Origin: Strongylocentrotus purpuratus
Taxonomy: Eukaryota > Echinodermata > Echinoidea > Camarodonta > Strongylocentrotidae
Direction of reading: 5' to 3'
DNA: 64,000 nt
Assembly (NCBI RefSeq): GCF_000002235.5
Contig: NW_022145599.1
Location: 3,913,677 to 3,977,676, forward strand
Every line of letters starts with the position of its first letter. The first letter of the stretch is position 1. This document shows positions 45,620 through 56,699 of the stretch, piece after piece. The notes beneath the pieces are model-generated. The model was not told the DNA's origin. It was given only the letters and a program-made list of their open reading frames with translations, and searched no databases. The translations under genes and the position numbers were made by a program.

Positions 45620-45800
45620 TGACGTCACAGACTCATGAGTGAGTTGCTAATTTGTCTTCTGATTTTCAAAGTTTTTCATGTCAATAAAAACTCATAACTT
45701 TCTTATTAGCAATCCGATGTTGCTCAAACTTTTTTTGATTGCTTTGTCTGATTTTTCTGCTTCTATTGAAATTAAGTTAATTTTGGAGTGAACTTGCCCT
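45620..45800. mobile_element. End of a TTAA-type MITE
   Basis: The sequence ends GGAGTGAACTTGCCCT followed by TTAA, the mirror of a terminal AGGGCAAGTTCACTCC. It contains CTCATAACTTTCTTATTAGC and CCGATGTTGCTCAAAC, which read like a MITE interior. The left end was not located. Confidence 0.45.
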
Positions 45801-45999
45801 TTAAAGGTCGGGCAAACTATTTCTCAAAACCACAAATTACTCCTAATGGAGGTCACGCGCTGGCTGAGAGGTAAATATTACCAAATTATGATTGTTATGA
45901 TTTCTGTCAAGAATTTTGCTAAACTTGCTTAATGATATGAATAAAATGGAGAATTTAAGGTGGAAACAAACTTCGAACGAAAGGAATTGACCAACACTT

Positions 46000-46390
46000 A
46001 TCGGTAGTCGGTTTTCTGCATGAGGAAGATAGTCTCACATCATATTCCACAACGACCGCAACTATTTTTAGATTTCTGACCTTGTGTCTGATTTTGACTT
46101 CGATATGGCCTTTGATTTTGTTGTTGACCTAGACTTTGCCTTGGATTTTGTCTTTGTTTACTGTGAAACAACTTTCTCTTACTCCCAAGAGCATCAACCG
46201 AGACCCCATCCGTTGAACTCAGCTCTTTTGCCTGAGCTCGAGTAGTTTCAGCAGAACGACACAACTGTAAAGTCTTATCTAGCGTCAAATCATCTTGCCT
46301 CAATAGGCGTTCCCTGACCATGGAGTTCACAATTCCATAGATAATACTATCACGAATGACACTATTCTTTAAGTCCCAAAATCACAAGAC
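46000..46390 (-). pseudogene. Gypsy-type gag fragment
   Basis: The minus strand encodes VNSMVRERLLRQDDLTLDKT, then LCRSAETTRAQAKEL, a Gln/Arg-rich linker and a zinc-knuckle start CGRCGI at 46040, which matches the C-terminal part of gag in Ty3/Gypsy elements. It ends in a stop right after the first half of the zinc knuckle. No protease, RT or LTR follows. Confidence 0.65.
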
Positions 46391-46516
46391 TTAGCTCTAT
46401 TGCTCTATTGTTGAGAACTTGTGAAAAATTTGTGTCTCTTAAATGTTACATTGCGTTTCGGCATGCAATAGTTCTCAAATTTCTTTAGCACTTTTTCTAA
46501 TTTCAACTCATCTCCT

Positions 46517-47000
46517 GTGCATGCCTTGAACCATAATGCATGGCCCTTCAGAGGAATTTTTCCTGTTGGGGACCGGGGGAAAATGCAATGAATTACTGAT
46601 AATTTATTGCATTTTCTTTGGTTTTTTTTTGTAATTGAGGGGGCGGCGACCGGGTGATGTACCCTATCCCCCGCTGCGTACAGTTATGATTCAGTGGCTA
46701 AGCAATTGCCTCGGCATTGTGAGCCCCCAGGATCAAAACCGTGTAGATGTGCTATACTAGTGCCCTTTTGTGAGGCATTAATCCTCATTACTGTCAGTTA
46801 TGACTTAAGGACGTAGGTCCCCAAGTTGATTAGCATAGTACTATACACATTATTTAGCAGTAACGCAAAACAAACACTCACAAATTATCATTCAATAAAA
46901 TCTGAGAATGTATACTATTATTTAGATCTATTAGGAATAAATCATTGTCAAATTCATTCCATAATTTTAAAATAATTATTCCATCTTTATGACCAACAGT
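46517..47000. mobile_element. Right-half copy of the TA-flanked palindromic family
   Basis: It begins in the central CATGCCTTGAACCATAATGC block and runs through TTATTGCATTTTCT, AGTGCCCTTTTGTGAGGC and GACTTAAGGACGTAGG to GACCAACAGT. It matches the right arm of the element at 22141-23060. The left arm is missing. Confidence 0.85.
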
Positions 47001-47384
47001 TTATCTTCCTCAAATTGGAACGTATTGTAAATGTCAAGAGCTTCTTTCCCTATGCCAACGCAGGAGAATGGATGTTTGTGCTTTTTCTTCTTTTTGTGAA
47101 TAGAAATCCCATCCATGCCCAAGCTCCCTGTTGATACTAAAATTTACCTACTAAACTGATGTTAAAGCCACACTGTCCTACTTGTAACTACTTGCTCCCT
47201 CTATATAGACAAACAATGGCTTATCGGTGACCATTGGTCCCCATGATCCTCTTTATTTAATGTTAATTGAGAGCTGAGTTGATGAGATAACCACCTGTCC
47301 AGTGACCTCGCAGGGCGGTTTTTCCCCTCCTTAAACTAGTACAGATAAGCTTTAACAACCCTTCGGACTACACTAATTACCATC

Positions 47385-47690
47385 AAAGTATAAGTGAAGT
47401 GTAAAAAAAAGGTATATTGCTTGGTTTTATCAGGGAGGTGGTTTTATACTATAGTTTTGCTAAGGAAAGTAATTTTTTAATACAACAAAACTTCAAAAAC
47501 CTGTGAAGGGGTAGTCAGTGCCGTCACCTTCGCCCCTCTCGTTCACTTTGCTCCCTCGACCCTCGCACTAGCGTACTGATGGCGGCTTGGGGAGCAGTTG
47601 CCCCCATAAAAATCCCCCCTTGGGCTGGCCAAGGTGCTTTCTACCCCCCCCCCCCCCCCCCCCCACGCCATAGAAAAGAACTCGGCTAGA
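47385..47690. mobile_element. Partial copy of the hAT-like element family
   Basis: AAGTGAAGTGT, ACTATAGTTTTG, AATACAACAAAACTTC and GGGGTAGTCA..CGTCA..TTC blocks match the inside of the element at 25032-25962. A C run at about 47645 follows. No intact ends. Confidence 0.7.
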
Positions 47691-48011
47691 TCCGCCCGTT
47701 AAAATTCGTCATCCTTTGTTATTAGACGACGAAATTCTCATAACCATCTTTGGTACAAGCTCGCTGATTGGCTGTTTATTCACTTGGGGCGTCATTGAGA
47801 ACGCCCGTAGATTTGGCCAAAACCCGTTCTGGATTTCAGTACCTCAGCGATTAGTCTGCAGGCACAGACCCTAATTTGACACTTTATCAACAAATCATTG
47901 TGCCTTGAGAGAAGTCTAGCCCAGCTACCTACTGTAAAATACTCTCGTAGGGAGCAAAAACCGAGAAATAAACGCAGGCGCGAAGGAAGCATTGCAATTG
48001 AAAATCTTTCA

Positions 48012-49235
48012 ATGAGAACAGAATCCTCTTCCTCAGAAGACCAAAATACAACCCAGAACCGCCAATCGGAACTCAAAGTCTTAATTACCCCCATAGATAA
48101 ATCAAAATCGCTAAAGAATGTGAATCCCATTACTATAGCTAGAAATATCCGTGAAGCTTGTCCGAACCCTGTGGAATTTATCAAACCCACAGCACAAGGT
48201 CTCCTTATCAAATGCAAAAACCAGAAACAAGTAAAAGCACTATCTCAAATTAGTAACATAGGAACCATCCCAGTAAAAGTTGCAGAAAAGCAGCAAGTTG
48301 TGAGAGGGGTCATATATGGAGTACCTACAGAAATGACTGATGACGAAATTCTCAATGAATTGAAACACCAAGGAGTAATTGATGTAAAAAGAATCATGAA
48401 AAGGTCCAAATCAAATGTAAAATCAATTGAAATTGAAGAAAGCAGACCCAATTTTATCCCAATGAGGAGTGTTATTATAGCATTCAACCGTACAAACCTC
48501 CCCAGCAACATAACAATGTGCTATCAACATTTTGAGGTTAAACTATACATTCCCCCCGTTTTGAGGTGCTTTCAATGCCAACGCTACGGCCACGGCATAG
48601 CTCAATGCAGAACAAAGATGAGATGCGTCAGATGCGGGGAAGACCACAAATTTGAGGAATGTAACCGAAAAGAAAGACCGATATGTATAAATTGTGGTGG
48701 GAACCATTCAGCAGCCTTTGACGGCTGTCTTGAAGCTAAGAAAGCCAAAAAGATACAAATAGTAAAAGTAAAAAACAATCTTTCATACGCACAAGCTGCA
48801 AAAATACAGTCGGAGCAAGAAAAAGCACAGCAGAAACCACAAGCCAACCTCCCTGAATCACATCCCTCCCTCGATGTCAACTCAGATAACCTCCCTCTTC
48901 CTCCCCGACCAGTGAGGTCATCCACAGCAATCCGCCCTGAAAACGCCACCCCGCAACTTGATCCCCAGCCCTGGATCACCCCGCTGCAAAAAAACGCACA
49001 GAGCAGTAAATTAATAGATAAGGATGGAAAAACTGAAGTAGAACTAGAAGCCCTCCCTCGAGGTAACCTAGTAACATTAATGAGTGATGAGCAAATAATC
49101 TCTTTCATTACGCAACTTGTTCTCACTTTTACGGATGGAAAATCCGAGAAGGAGATTTCATCCTTAGTGAAAGTGGCAGCTGAGAGACTGCTCAAACAAA
49201 GAGTAAAACATGACGCTAAAGATGTACTGGTATAG
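48012..49235 (+). CDS. LINE ORF1: gag-like protein with three zinc knuckles
   Basis: The first in-frame ATG is at 48012 (407 codons). The frame is open back to about 47898, but only through a TTG. The N-terminal third is polar; about residues 55-130 resemble an RNA-recognition-like fold (PIDKSKSLKNVNPITIARNI, CPNPVEFIKPTAQGLLIKCK). Three knuckles follow: C186-C189-H194-C199, C205-C208-H212-C217 and C225-C228-H232-C239. A Pro/Gln-rich tail ends the protein. Such proteins bind the element RNA to form the transposition RNP. It overlaps ORF2 by 26 bases in another frame, so ORF2 is probably made by reinitiation. Confidence 0.88.
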   Translation: MRTESSSSEDQNTTQNRQSELKVLITPIDKSKSLKNVNPITIARNIREACPNPVEFIKPTAQGLLIKCKNQKQVKALSQISNIGTIPVKVAEKQQVVRGVIYGVPTEMTDDEILNELKHQGVIDVKRIMKRSKSNVKSIEIEESRPNFIPMRSVIIAFNRTNLPSNITMCYQHFEVKLYIPPVLRCFQCQRYGHGIAQCRTKMRCVRCGEDHKFEECNRKERPICINCGGNHSAAFDGCLEAKKAKKIQIVKVKNNLSYAQAAKIQSEQEKAQQKPQANLPESHPSLDVNSDNLPLPPRPVRSSTAIRPENATPQLDPQPWITPLQKNAQSSKLIDKDGKTEVELEALPRGNLVTLMSDEQIISFITQLVLTFTDGKSEKEISSLVKVAAERLLKQRVKHDAKDVLV

Positions 49236-52200
49236 CATAGTAATGATGATGACAGCGCTAACCATATTACAATGGAACGCGCAGGGACTTCTTAATCACG
49301 GTCCTGAACTTATAAAATACTTAGATTCATATAAAGATGTAAAGTACCATTTAATTTGTGTTCAGGAAACATGGTTCAATGATGATAGAATATTGCAAAT
49401 CCCTGAATATACATGTTTTATTAGAAACAGGGAAAATCAATCTAAAGGAGGGTGTGCCATTTATGTACATGATTCCATCAACTATGAATATCCTGTCAAT
49501 GACGAAGAATTCGAAATACAACATATTAAAGTTCATGTTGCTGGATCAAAAATCTCCATAATCAATTTCTATAACCCTTGCAAAAAATTAAACGAGATTG
49601 TTTTGAACAGGATGATTAACAAACTAGAATACAATCTATTCCTTATAGTTGGGGATTTCAACTCACATAATCCTGTGTGGGGTAGTGCAAAGATAGACCA
49701 AAATGGGCACACAATTGAAAATTTCACACATGACAATAACTTTATAATTTTAAACGACGGAAGAGGAACCAGAATAGATCCACGCACTGGGAAAATGTCA
49801 TGTTTGGATCTTAGCATCACCTCCCCCAAACTATCGTGCCTATGCTCGTGGGAAGTTTTGCGGCACACCCTTGGTAGTGACCATTTTCCCATCTCCACCC
49901 AGATATTATTGGACCGAGCAGGGAAAGTAAACAGCAACAGCGAGAAGATAAATGAGGAAACAACTTGGTCTTTTAAAAATTTTGATTGGAACACTTTTGC
50001 CGAAAAATGTGAACATAAAATTGAACATAGTGGCAACTATTCCGACCCTACGAAAATGTATAAATGTTTTATGAAAAGTTTGTCAGAGACTATTAAAGAA
50101 ATAATGCCCCAGAGGGGAAAGAAAAAACATGACCCTGTACCTTGGTGGACAAAAGACTGTACACAAAGTATCAAAGAAAGAAACAGGGCTAATAATAGAT
50201 TAAAAAGACACATTTCAATAGAAAATCTAAATACATATTTGAAGAAAAAATCAGAGGTACAAAAAACTCTACGCCAAGCAGAACGAAATTACTGGCAAGA
50301 ATTTTGCTCAAGACTCAACCGCTTTGTACCAGAATCAGCGGTATGGTCTACCATTAAACGGTTAAAGGGGGTATCTGTCAAAAAAACAAAAAACATGTCA
50401 GTCCTGATAGAAAATGAAAAAGAAATCACATGTAACAGTGAAAAGACTGAGGCTTTCTCTAAGTTCTTCCAATCAATTAGTAATGTTAAAGAATGTCCAG
50501 AAATAAAAGAAAACAAAAATGTTGAGCAACAAGTCACGAAATCACTGAAGCGGGGAATGGAGCATATCTTGAATGAACCATTCACTCTTTTTGAATTGCA
50601 AAAAACTCTAAACACATGTAAACAATCAGCTCCTGGAAAAGACAAGATCCCTTATCAGGTTTACCAAAAACTTCCTCAGAAAGCAAAACAATATATGCTA
50701 AAGGTCATGAACTTGATATGGGATACGGGTAGCATACCTCCCAGTCTGAAACACTCTATCCTAATACCTGTGTTAAAACAGAATAAAGACCCCCGAAAGG
50801 TATCGTCGTACCGACCCATAGCACTTTCCTCATGTTTTGCCAAGATACTAGAACGGATTGTGAAGAATAGACTCCAATGGTATGTAGAAAAGAACAATAT
50901 ACTTCCTCCCCTCATGACTGGCTTTCGTAGTAAACGTGGGGTCACGGATAACATTGTACTTTTAGAGAATGCCATCCAAAGAAGCATTAATGTTGGTGAA
51001 TATACTTTAGCAATCTTTCTCGATATTGAAAAGGCATATGATAGACTTTGTATCAAAGGCCTTATTTACAAACTATCAGTACATGGTATTACAGGTAATA
51101 TGCTCGAGTTTCTCTATAACTATCTGAAAGAGCGGACTTTCCAAGTAAAGATTGGTAAAGAAGAATCAAAATTATATGAAATGTACAACAGCCTCCCCCA
51201 GGGGAGTGTCTTAAGTCCTATATTGTATAATATCATGATGAGTGATATTCCAACAGATGAATTAATCACCACATCTATTTATGCTGATGACTGTGTCATC
51301 TGGATGTCAGGTAATAACATAGAAATTATTTCAAACAGAATACAGTGCTATCTGAACACATTGAGTGAATGGTTTACTAAATGGGGCTTTCGCCTTTCAC
51401 AGAGTAAATCCTTTCCAGTGTTATTTACTAAAAACAATAAAGCAAAATACCCAGAACTAAAATTAAACAACGACGCACTTTTATTCCAATCAAAGAAGCA
51501 TTTCCTAGGACTTATATTTGACAAAAGACTTTCATGGAAGACGCACATAGATGGCGTAGTCCTTAGATGTAAAAAGAAACTGAACATTCTTAGGTGCCTT
51601 ACTGGGACTACATGGGGAAGCTCCTCGAAATCCCTGCTAATGGTATATAGAGCATTGATAAGATCGTTATTAGATTTTGGTTGTGAAGCCTATGACAGTG
51701 CGGCTCAAAGTATAAAGAAATCACTTGACTCCATTCAATATCAAGCCTTGAGAATTTGTGCGGGAGCTCTTCCTCTTACATCATTAGATTCACTACAAGT
51801 TGAACTAGGTGAAATGCCCTTAGACTTAAGAAGACAGATGCTGGCGGACAGATTCAGACAAAAGATTGAAATGCATCGAGATCACCCTGTCATATTAAAC
51901 GTTAAGCCCAGCTGGCAAATGGAACTTTTGAAGCTCCAAAAGAATAACAAGCCATTTGGATGCAGAACAGAACTAATGAAACATTGTACTATCGAACCTT
52001 ACACTATACCTAGTTTCCCCCCTTGGAAAATTAATGCTCCAAAAGTGTCGATAGAATTAAGCGAAATAGTGAACAAACATGAAAACCCATCTTATTTACG
52101 TCAACGCAGTTTAGAATTGATCAGTACCAAATGGCCAATACAACTACACATCTATACAGATGGGTCAAAGGTTCCAAGTTTTGGAATAAGTTCTGCTTCT

Positions 52201-52989
52201 TTTTATGTACCAGCATTCTCCTTTCAACAAGCCAAACGATTGGCGGATCACACCTCATCTTTCAGAGCCGAATTGGCTGCAATTGTCCTTGCGCTTAATT
52301 GGCTAGAGAACATTAATGTGTATGTTGGCATTGTTATTTTTTGTGATTCCGTAAGCGCCCTGCTCGCCATAAAGGATGAAAAAGATATTACATTTGTAAC
52401 TGAAATTATTACATTAAGTACAAAATTATCGTATCAAGGAAAACACATACACTTAGAATGGATTCCTAGCCATTGTGGTGTACACGGAAATGAAATGGCA
52501 GATTTTTATGCAAAATCTGCTTTACAAAATAACATTGAAATTTGTAATAAATTATCCTTTTCTGAAATAAAGAGTATTATTACCAGCAAGTATATAAAAC
52601 TCTGGCAAGACAGATGGAATAATTCTGATAGATCTCTTAGACATATACTGCCTACAGTAAATCAACCATATGAATGTAAGTTGAACAGATTTGAAGAAAG
52701 TATTCTCCATAGATTAAGAATAGGAGTGATAGGTTTGAACTTAGATCTCTTCAGATTGAATATACACTCGACAGGCCATTGCAATAACTGCATAGGACGT
52801 ACTGAAACTGTAAACCACTTTCTCACTGAATGCCCAAAGTACATAATAGAAAGAGCTATGTTACTCGTAGAAACTGATTTATCACATCCACAGGAAATCA
52901 TGACACTACTTAAACTTTCAGAAATAGTTAAACAAAAAGCAATAGTTCGCTTCGTTTTAAGAACAAAGCGGCTGTATCAAAACAATTAA
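49210..52989 (+). CDS. LINE ORF2: endonuclease-reverse transcriptase-RNase H
   Basis: 1259 codons without interruption. The APE-type endonuclease covers about residues 15-240 (QWNAQGLL, QETW, GDFNSHNPVWGS near 148, GSDHFPI). RT follows: SYRPIALSSCFAKILERI, FLDIEKAYDRL, LPQGSVLSP near 661 and the catalytic YADD at 691-694. RNase H follows with D984 in YTDGSK, FRAELAA, CDSVSALLA and PSHCGVHGNEMAD, so all acidic positions look present. A C-terminal Cys/His block (CNNC...NHFLTEC) ends it. It nicks target DNA and reverse-transcribes the element RNA in place. The intact frame suggests recent or present activity. Confidence 0.93.
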   Translation: MTLKMYWYSIVMMMTALTILQWNAQGLLNHGPELIKYLDSYKDVKYHLICVQETWFNDDRILQIPEYTCFIRNRENQSKGGCAIYVHDSINYEYPVNDEEFEIQHIKVHVAGSKISIINFYNPCKKLNEIVLNRMINKLEYNLFLIVGDFNSHNPVWGSAKIDQNGHTIENFTHDNNFIILNDGRGTRIDPRTGKMSCLDLSITSPKLSCLCSWEVLRHTLGSDHFPISTQILLDRAGKVNSNSEKINEETTWSFKNFDWNTFAEKCEHKIEHSGNYSDPTKMYKCFMKSLSETIKEIMPQRGKKKHDPVPWWTKDCTQSIKERNRANNRLKRHISIENLNTYLKKKSEVQKTLRQAERNYWQEFCSRLNRFVPESAVWSTIKRLKGVSVKKTKNMSVLIENEKEITCNSEKTEAFSKFFQSISNVKECPEIKENKNVEQQVTKSLKRGMEHILNEPFTLFELQKTLNTCKQSAPGKDKIPYQVYQKLPQKAKQYMLKVMNLIWDTGSIPPSLKHSILIPVLKQNKDPRKVSSYRPIALSSCFAKILERIVKNRLQWYVEKNNILPPLMTGFRSKRGVTDNIVLLENAIQRSINVGEYTLAIFLDIEKAYDRLCIKGLIYKLSVHGITGNMLEFLYNYLKERTFQVKIGKEESKLYEMYNSLPQGSVLSPILYNIMMSDIPTDELITTSIYADDCVIWMSGNNIEIISNRIQCYLNTLSEWFTKWGFRLSQSKSFPVLFTKNNKAKYPELKLNNDALLFQSKKHFLGLIFDKRLSWKTHIDGVVLRCKKKLNILRCLTGTTWGSSSKSLLMVYRALIRSLLDFGCEAYDSAAQSIKKSLDSIQYQALRICAGALPLTSLDSLQVELGEMPLDLRRQMLADRFRQKIEMHRDHPVILNVKPSWQMELLKLQKNNKPFGCRTELMKHCTIEPYTIPSFPPWKINAPKVSIELSEIVNKHENPSYLRQRSLELISTKWPIQLHIYTDGSKVPSFGISSASFYVPAFSFQQAKRLADHTSSFRAELAAIVLALNWLENINVYVGIVIFCDSVSALLAIKDEKDITFVTEIITLSTKLSYQGKHIHLEWIPSHCGVHGNEMADFYAKSALQNNIEICNKLSFSEIKSIITSKYIKLWQDRWNNSDRSLRHILPTVNQPYECKLNRFEESILHRLRIGVIGLNLDLFRLNIHSTGHCNNCIGRTETVNHFLTECPKYIIERAMLLVETDLSHPQEIMTLLKLSEIVKQKAIVRFVLRTKRLYQNN

Positions 52990-52999
52990 ATTGTTGTTG

Positions 53000-53039
<40 letters not shown>

Positions 53040-53080
53040 TTCTCTTTTCCTTTTTCTTGCACCAATAAAGCCCACAATAC

Positions 53081-54985
53081 TTGTAACTAATTTGACCATT
53101 CACTTTTTCTAACAATTCGGTGATCACCTCCAACATCACATGCTAGCTGGCACCCCTCACCTATGCCGGAGTGACCTAGGTTAAAACCGAAAGTCTGCGA
53201 AATATACCTCAAAGACTGGTAAGATGGCATTTTAAAAAGGGTGGGGGTAAGTGCGAAGTACACATGTGCATACGTGAGGTGATATTTGAACGCGCACGTG
53301 CGCGTAAACATAAGTACGTACGTTTAGTTTTAGTTTATAGGCGTTTTTCATTCACAACTTGCTAGGCCGTCGTCTCTTTCCAAAATTATTAATTTATTGA
53401 ATTTTCTCTCTAAAAAAAAGTTATAGAGTCTAAAAAGAAAAAAGAGGAAGGAAAGAGGATGGAAAGAGAAAGAATCCTAAAAATAGTCATTTATGACATG
53501 AAATTGTACATATATGTATATATATAAATAATTCATAAAATAGTGTGGGGCAAAAATAGTCAACTGTGACTGATTGCCAAACAAAAACAAATCAAGAAGA
53601 AGAAGAAGGTTGTGTCAGTATAGGGTCTGTACAGGTTTACCAAAACTGCTTCCCACGGCCAAAATCTAGCTCCACCCTCTTCTCCAGGGTCACCTGTGAT
53701 TGGTTGCTATACAATGTCCATCACCCTCTCTTGGGACTGGCTGGCAAGCTCTCAGTAACAAGATAATTGGGAAGGCAGATAAGATATGACCACCAGTTAA
53801 ATTAAAACAACACTGGGCCAGGCCAAACACCAGCCAGACCAAACACCTTCATTCAGACCAAGTTTTGCCCTCTTGGATTGCTGGATGCAAAATACAGAAA
53901 ACTGAAGAGTTATTTCCATCCGAGTAAGCTCAAAGCGGCATTGTATTTCTTTACAATCCTGATGAGTAATAAAAAGGGAGATACAGATGCTATAGGCCTA
54001 CTGGGCAAGACATCTTGAATCTGTTCATTGAACAACAACAAAATTTGGGGGGCCCCACCTCCTTTTATTTTGAGTTTGCAGTCACATTTTCATGTTCTTG
54101 TTTTTCTTAACAAAACTCCCAGCAACCTCCCTCCCCCCATCTATCTCATCCTAATTTTCTTATCTCTCACTCTCTACCTCATGAGAATTTGAAAATGAAA
54201 TGTGAGTTGTGTTTTTTTTTTTTCCCTCAAGATTGTTTAATGTTGAAATAAAGTTAACAAATTTTCTCTGAAAATGCTTAAGGTAGCATATAATTATGAT
54301 GGTATATTTAGAATGCTTGAGTTTATCCTCAACATTTTGATACACATTGACCACCAAATACCTTTCCTGTCGAGCTATTGGTGAATGAAAATGACAAGTC
54401 TATCTGTCACAAATAGATTAGCATTAAAAGAGTTAAATGACAACTGTCCCATTCATTAGCAATTTGGAGGGGGAAAATGAAAGTCTTTGAAACATACAGA
54501 CTATGAACACTGGACAGTGTATACTTCCATCACCATCCATCATCTGACAACAACGGTATCTCTACTAGGTTTCAGGCTTACATGTATATACTAAACTGCT
54601 AAATGTCAAAATAAAAGCGAAAATATTAAGGGCAGTACATTCAGAACAGGAAATATGTTACTTTTCTCTGGTCAGAACAAGAAAGTTATCTGAGAGGTCT
54701 CGCAGCCATCCCTGAGTTTATGCCTTAGTTTAAAACAAACATAAATGTAGCCTACTACTAGGGTCTATTGTCTAGGCATATGATTATGTAACTGATGTTG
54801 TAAGAGAAAACACAGTGGATAGGGGATACTGAGAGATAAGACAGAGAATTATGTCCATATCTCACTTCAGCAAGATTATGAAGCAGGTCTTCTGCTCATC
54901 TCTAGCTCTAACTCTCTTCAAACATCCAGAGCTTTCACATTGTCATGGTCGATTTGCAGTCTTCCTGCCTCGCTCATCTCACTTT
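53081..54985. other. No gene recognised
   Basis: Mixed unique-looking sequence. Includes alternating purine-pyrimidine GCGCACGTGCGCG (about 53293) and short open frames without domains. No terminal repeat or RNA gene was seen. Confidence 0.4.
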
Positions 54986-54989
54986 CCCA

Positions 54990-55165
54990 TGTAGCATCAT
55001 GAAGTAAAATCGTTTTTGGAGGCGGGAGTGGTGCTGAAGAAAGAGCAATGCCAGGCAATTAACAGTATTCTCACTAACCAGCAGGATACTCTTGTAGTAT
55101 TACCAACTGGTTACGGAAATCCTTAGTGTACCAAGCCCTTCTGAGTGCTTTTGAAGTTACGCCCC
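54990..55165 (+). pseudogene. RecQ-like helicase fragment with broken Walker A
   Basis: The plus strand reads HHEVKSFLEAGVVLKKEQCQ, then AINSILTNQQDTLVVLPTGYG. In RecQ helicases the next residues are K-S of motif I. Here GGAAATCCTTAG has one A fewer than needed, giving a stop; the shifted frame continues LVYQALLSAFEV. A C run follows at 55160. No other helicase motif is near. This is a fragment or retro-copy relic of a RecQ-type ATP-dependent DNA helicase gene. Confidence 0.6.
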
Positions 55166-55169
55166 CCCC

Positions 55170-56290
55170 CCCCCCCGAGTGCCCAAACTTATCTACATTA
55201 TTGAACAAATTAGGGAGCAAAGCGACCGACAGGCAAGTTTTTTTCATTTTCACCCTAAAAAACTGAATATGTTGAGTTTACCCAGGACAGTTTTGACCTC
55301 TGTAATTGAGCGGTAGAGAAGCTAGAATTTTATATATTGAAAAATGTTTTTCTATTCACTCACTTCTACAATCGGGAGCAAAACTAACAAAAACCCTTGA
55401 GAAATACTGAAGTTAGGATTTCTTTCAAATGTTGAAGCTTTGTAAATGCTGTTTTATACACTTTTTCTTATCTTGGGGTGCAATATTTAGCAGGAGTCAG
55501 ATGAAACTTTCACGATAGCGAGCAAAGCAATGATAATTATATCTTTTATTTTAAAATGTTTGAACTCTTTAAGCTATTTAAGAACTGTATACCGGGGACG
55601 TGAAATTACGAGATTTTGAAAGAAAATAATTATGCGAGGGCGCAAAGTGACCAAGCTTTAGAAAAATTTCGTATTTCAAACTCTCAAAAACTAGATTACG
55701 TGCATTTACCCTGCGGATTTGGGGGCATATAATCCGTAAGGATTAGGACTTTTCTTCACTTTCCCCTTCTTTTCTTTCTCTCCATTGCCTCTTTGTGCCC
55801 CTCCAAGTGCCCCACCCCCCTAGATACGCCACTGTGTGGACATAATATATGTACTTTACGAGAGATGCAAGTGTACCAACAGTAAGTTATTAATTGACAG
55901 TAATGTTATTTTGTCATGAGAGGTTTTTGGCGCCATGCAGATCTGTACAAATTGATATAAAACCTTAAATGATATGATAAACTACTAAAACAGGCATATC
56001 AGACACATAATTCATTGCTGTGATCAAAATACTTTGATGTAAATAGACAATGTATTCTAAAAATCTTTCTTAATATGAGAGCATTCCCCCTAATGTTACC
56101 TTGCTTGATATTGTTTGAAATGGGAACTGGAAATAAGGTGAGTCACACATTTTTGTTCCACATTAACTCGGCACATACCTCTTCAGTATTGAATGGAGTA
56201 AAGATATGGTAAGCCTATAACATTATGAAAATAATCTTCTGACTTTGGGAATTTCAGTTGATTTGAAAAAGATTTACCAAGAATCTGAGA
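55170..56290. other. No gene recognised; DNA-element end near 55833
   Basis: CCCCCTAGATACGCCACTG at about 55815-55833 resembles the reversed end motif CAGTGGCG of DNA elements elsewhere in the window, preceded by C-rich sequence. The matching other end was not found. No exon seen. Confidence 0.35.
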
Positions 56291-56695
56291 CTGTATTTTA
56301 TGAATGAGAGCGATAAAAATCGAATGTTGTAACATTGTTAATTCTACTTTGTATTGATATCATAAAATGCTCAATAGTTGTCTTAAATGTGAAACTGTTA
56401 CGTCCTCTACCATTACAACCACTTCAACCTAATGTTAAGTTTTATTTATGGGAACCTATAATCTACAAGCTGAGCTTTTTAATAGGTTCCTCACATTTCA
56501 CTCTGTACAACCTTCTATTCATTACAATTAATTTCGACGTCTTTTCAAAGAATTAATTATATAATGTGACACTTTTAGTATATTTCACATTACATGTACA
56601 TGTTCTAATTTTGTCAAGAATTATGTGAATTCTTTTTTTGGGGGTGAAATGTGAAACAAATAAACTTGAAACTTGAAACTTGAAACATTAAACAG
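56291..56695 (+). repeat. Probable LINE 3' end with (CTTGAAA)n tail
   Basis: AAATAAACTTGAAACTTGAAACTTGAAAC at 56657-56687 combines a polyadenylation-type hexamer with short tandem repeats, the usual 3' signature of CR1/L2 LINEs. Upstream sequence lacks readable RT motifs, so the extent is approximate. Confidence 0.5.
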
Positions 56696-56699
56696 GTGT

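Larger units (their letters stand above)
47692..53080 (+). mobile_element. Apparently intact two-ORF non-LTR retrotransposon (I/Jockey-group-like)
   Basis: This covers a 5' region, ORF1 (zinc-knuckle RNA-binding protein), an overlapping ORF2 (endonuclease, RT, RNase H) and a short 3' UTR with a T run of about 33 bases (53003-53035) and an AATAAA at about 53064. Neither ORF is interrupted, unlike every other retroelement in the window. A 3' RNase H plus CCHC ORF1 points to the I group (I, Nimb, Ingi or relatives); the clade is inferred. Exact ends and target duplication were not resolved. Confidence 0.75.

Noticed and set aside
47898..48011. Upstream extension of LINE ORF1
   Set aside because: The frame is open, but its start would be TTG; the first ATG is at 48012, so I used that start.
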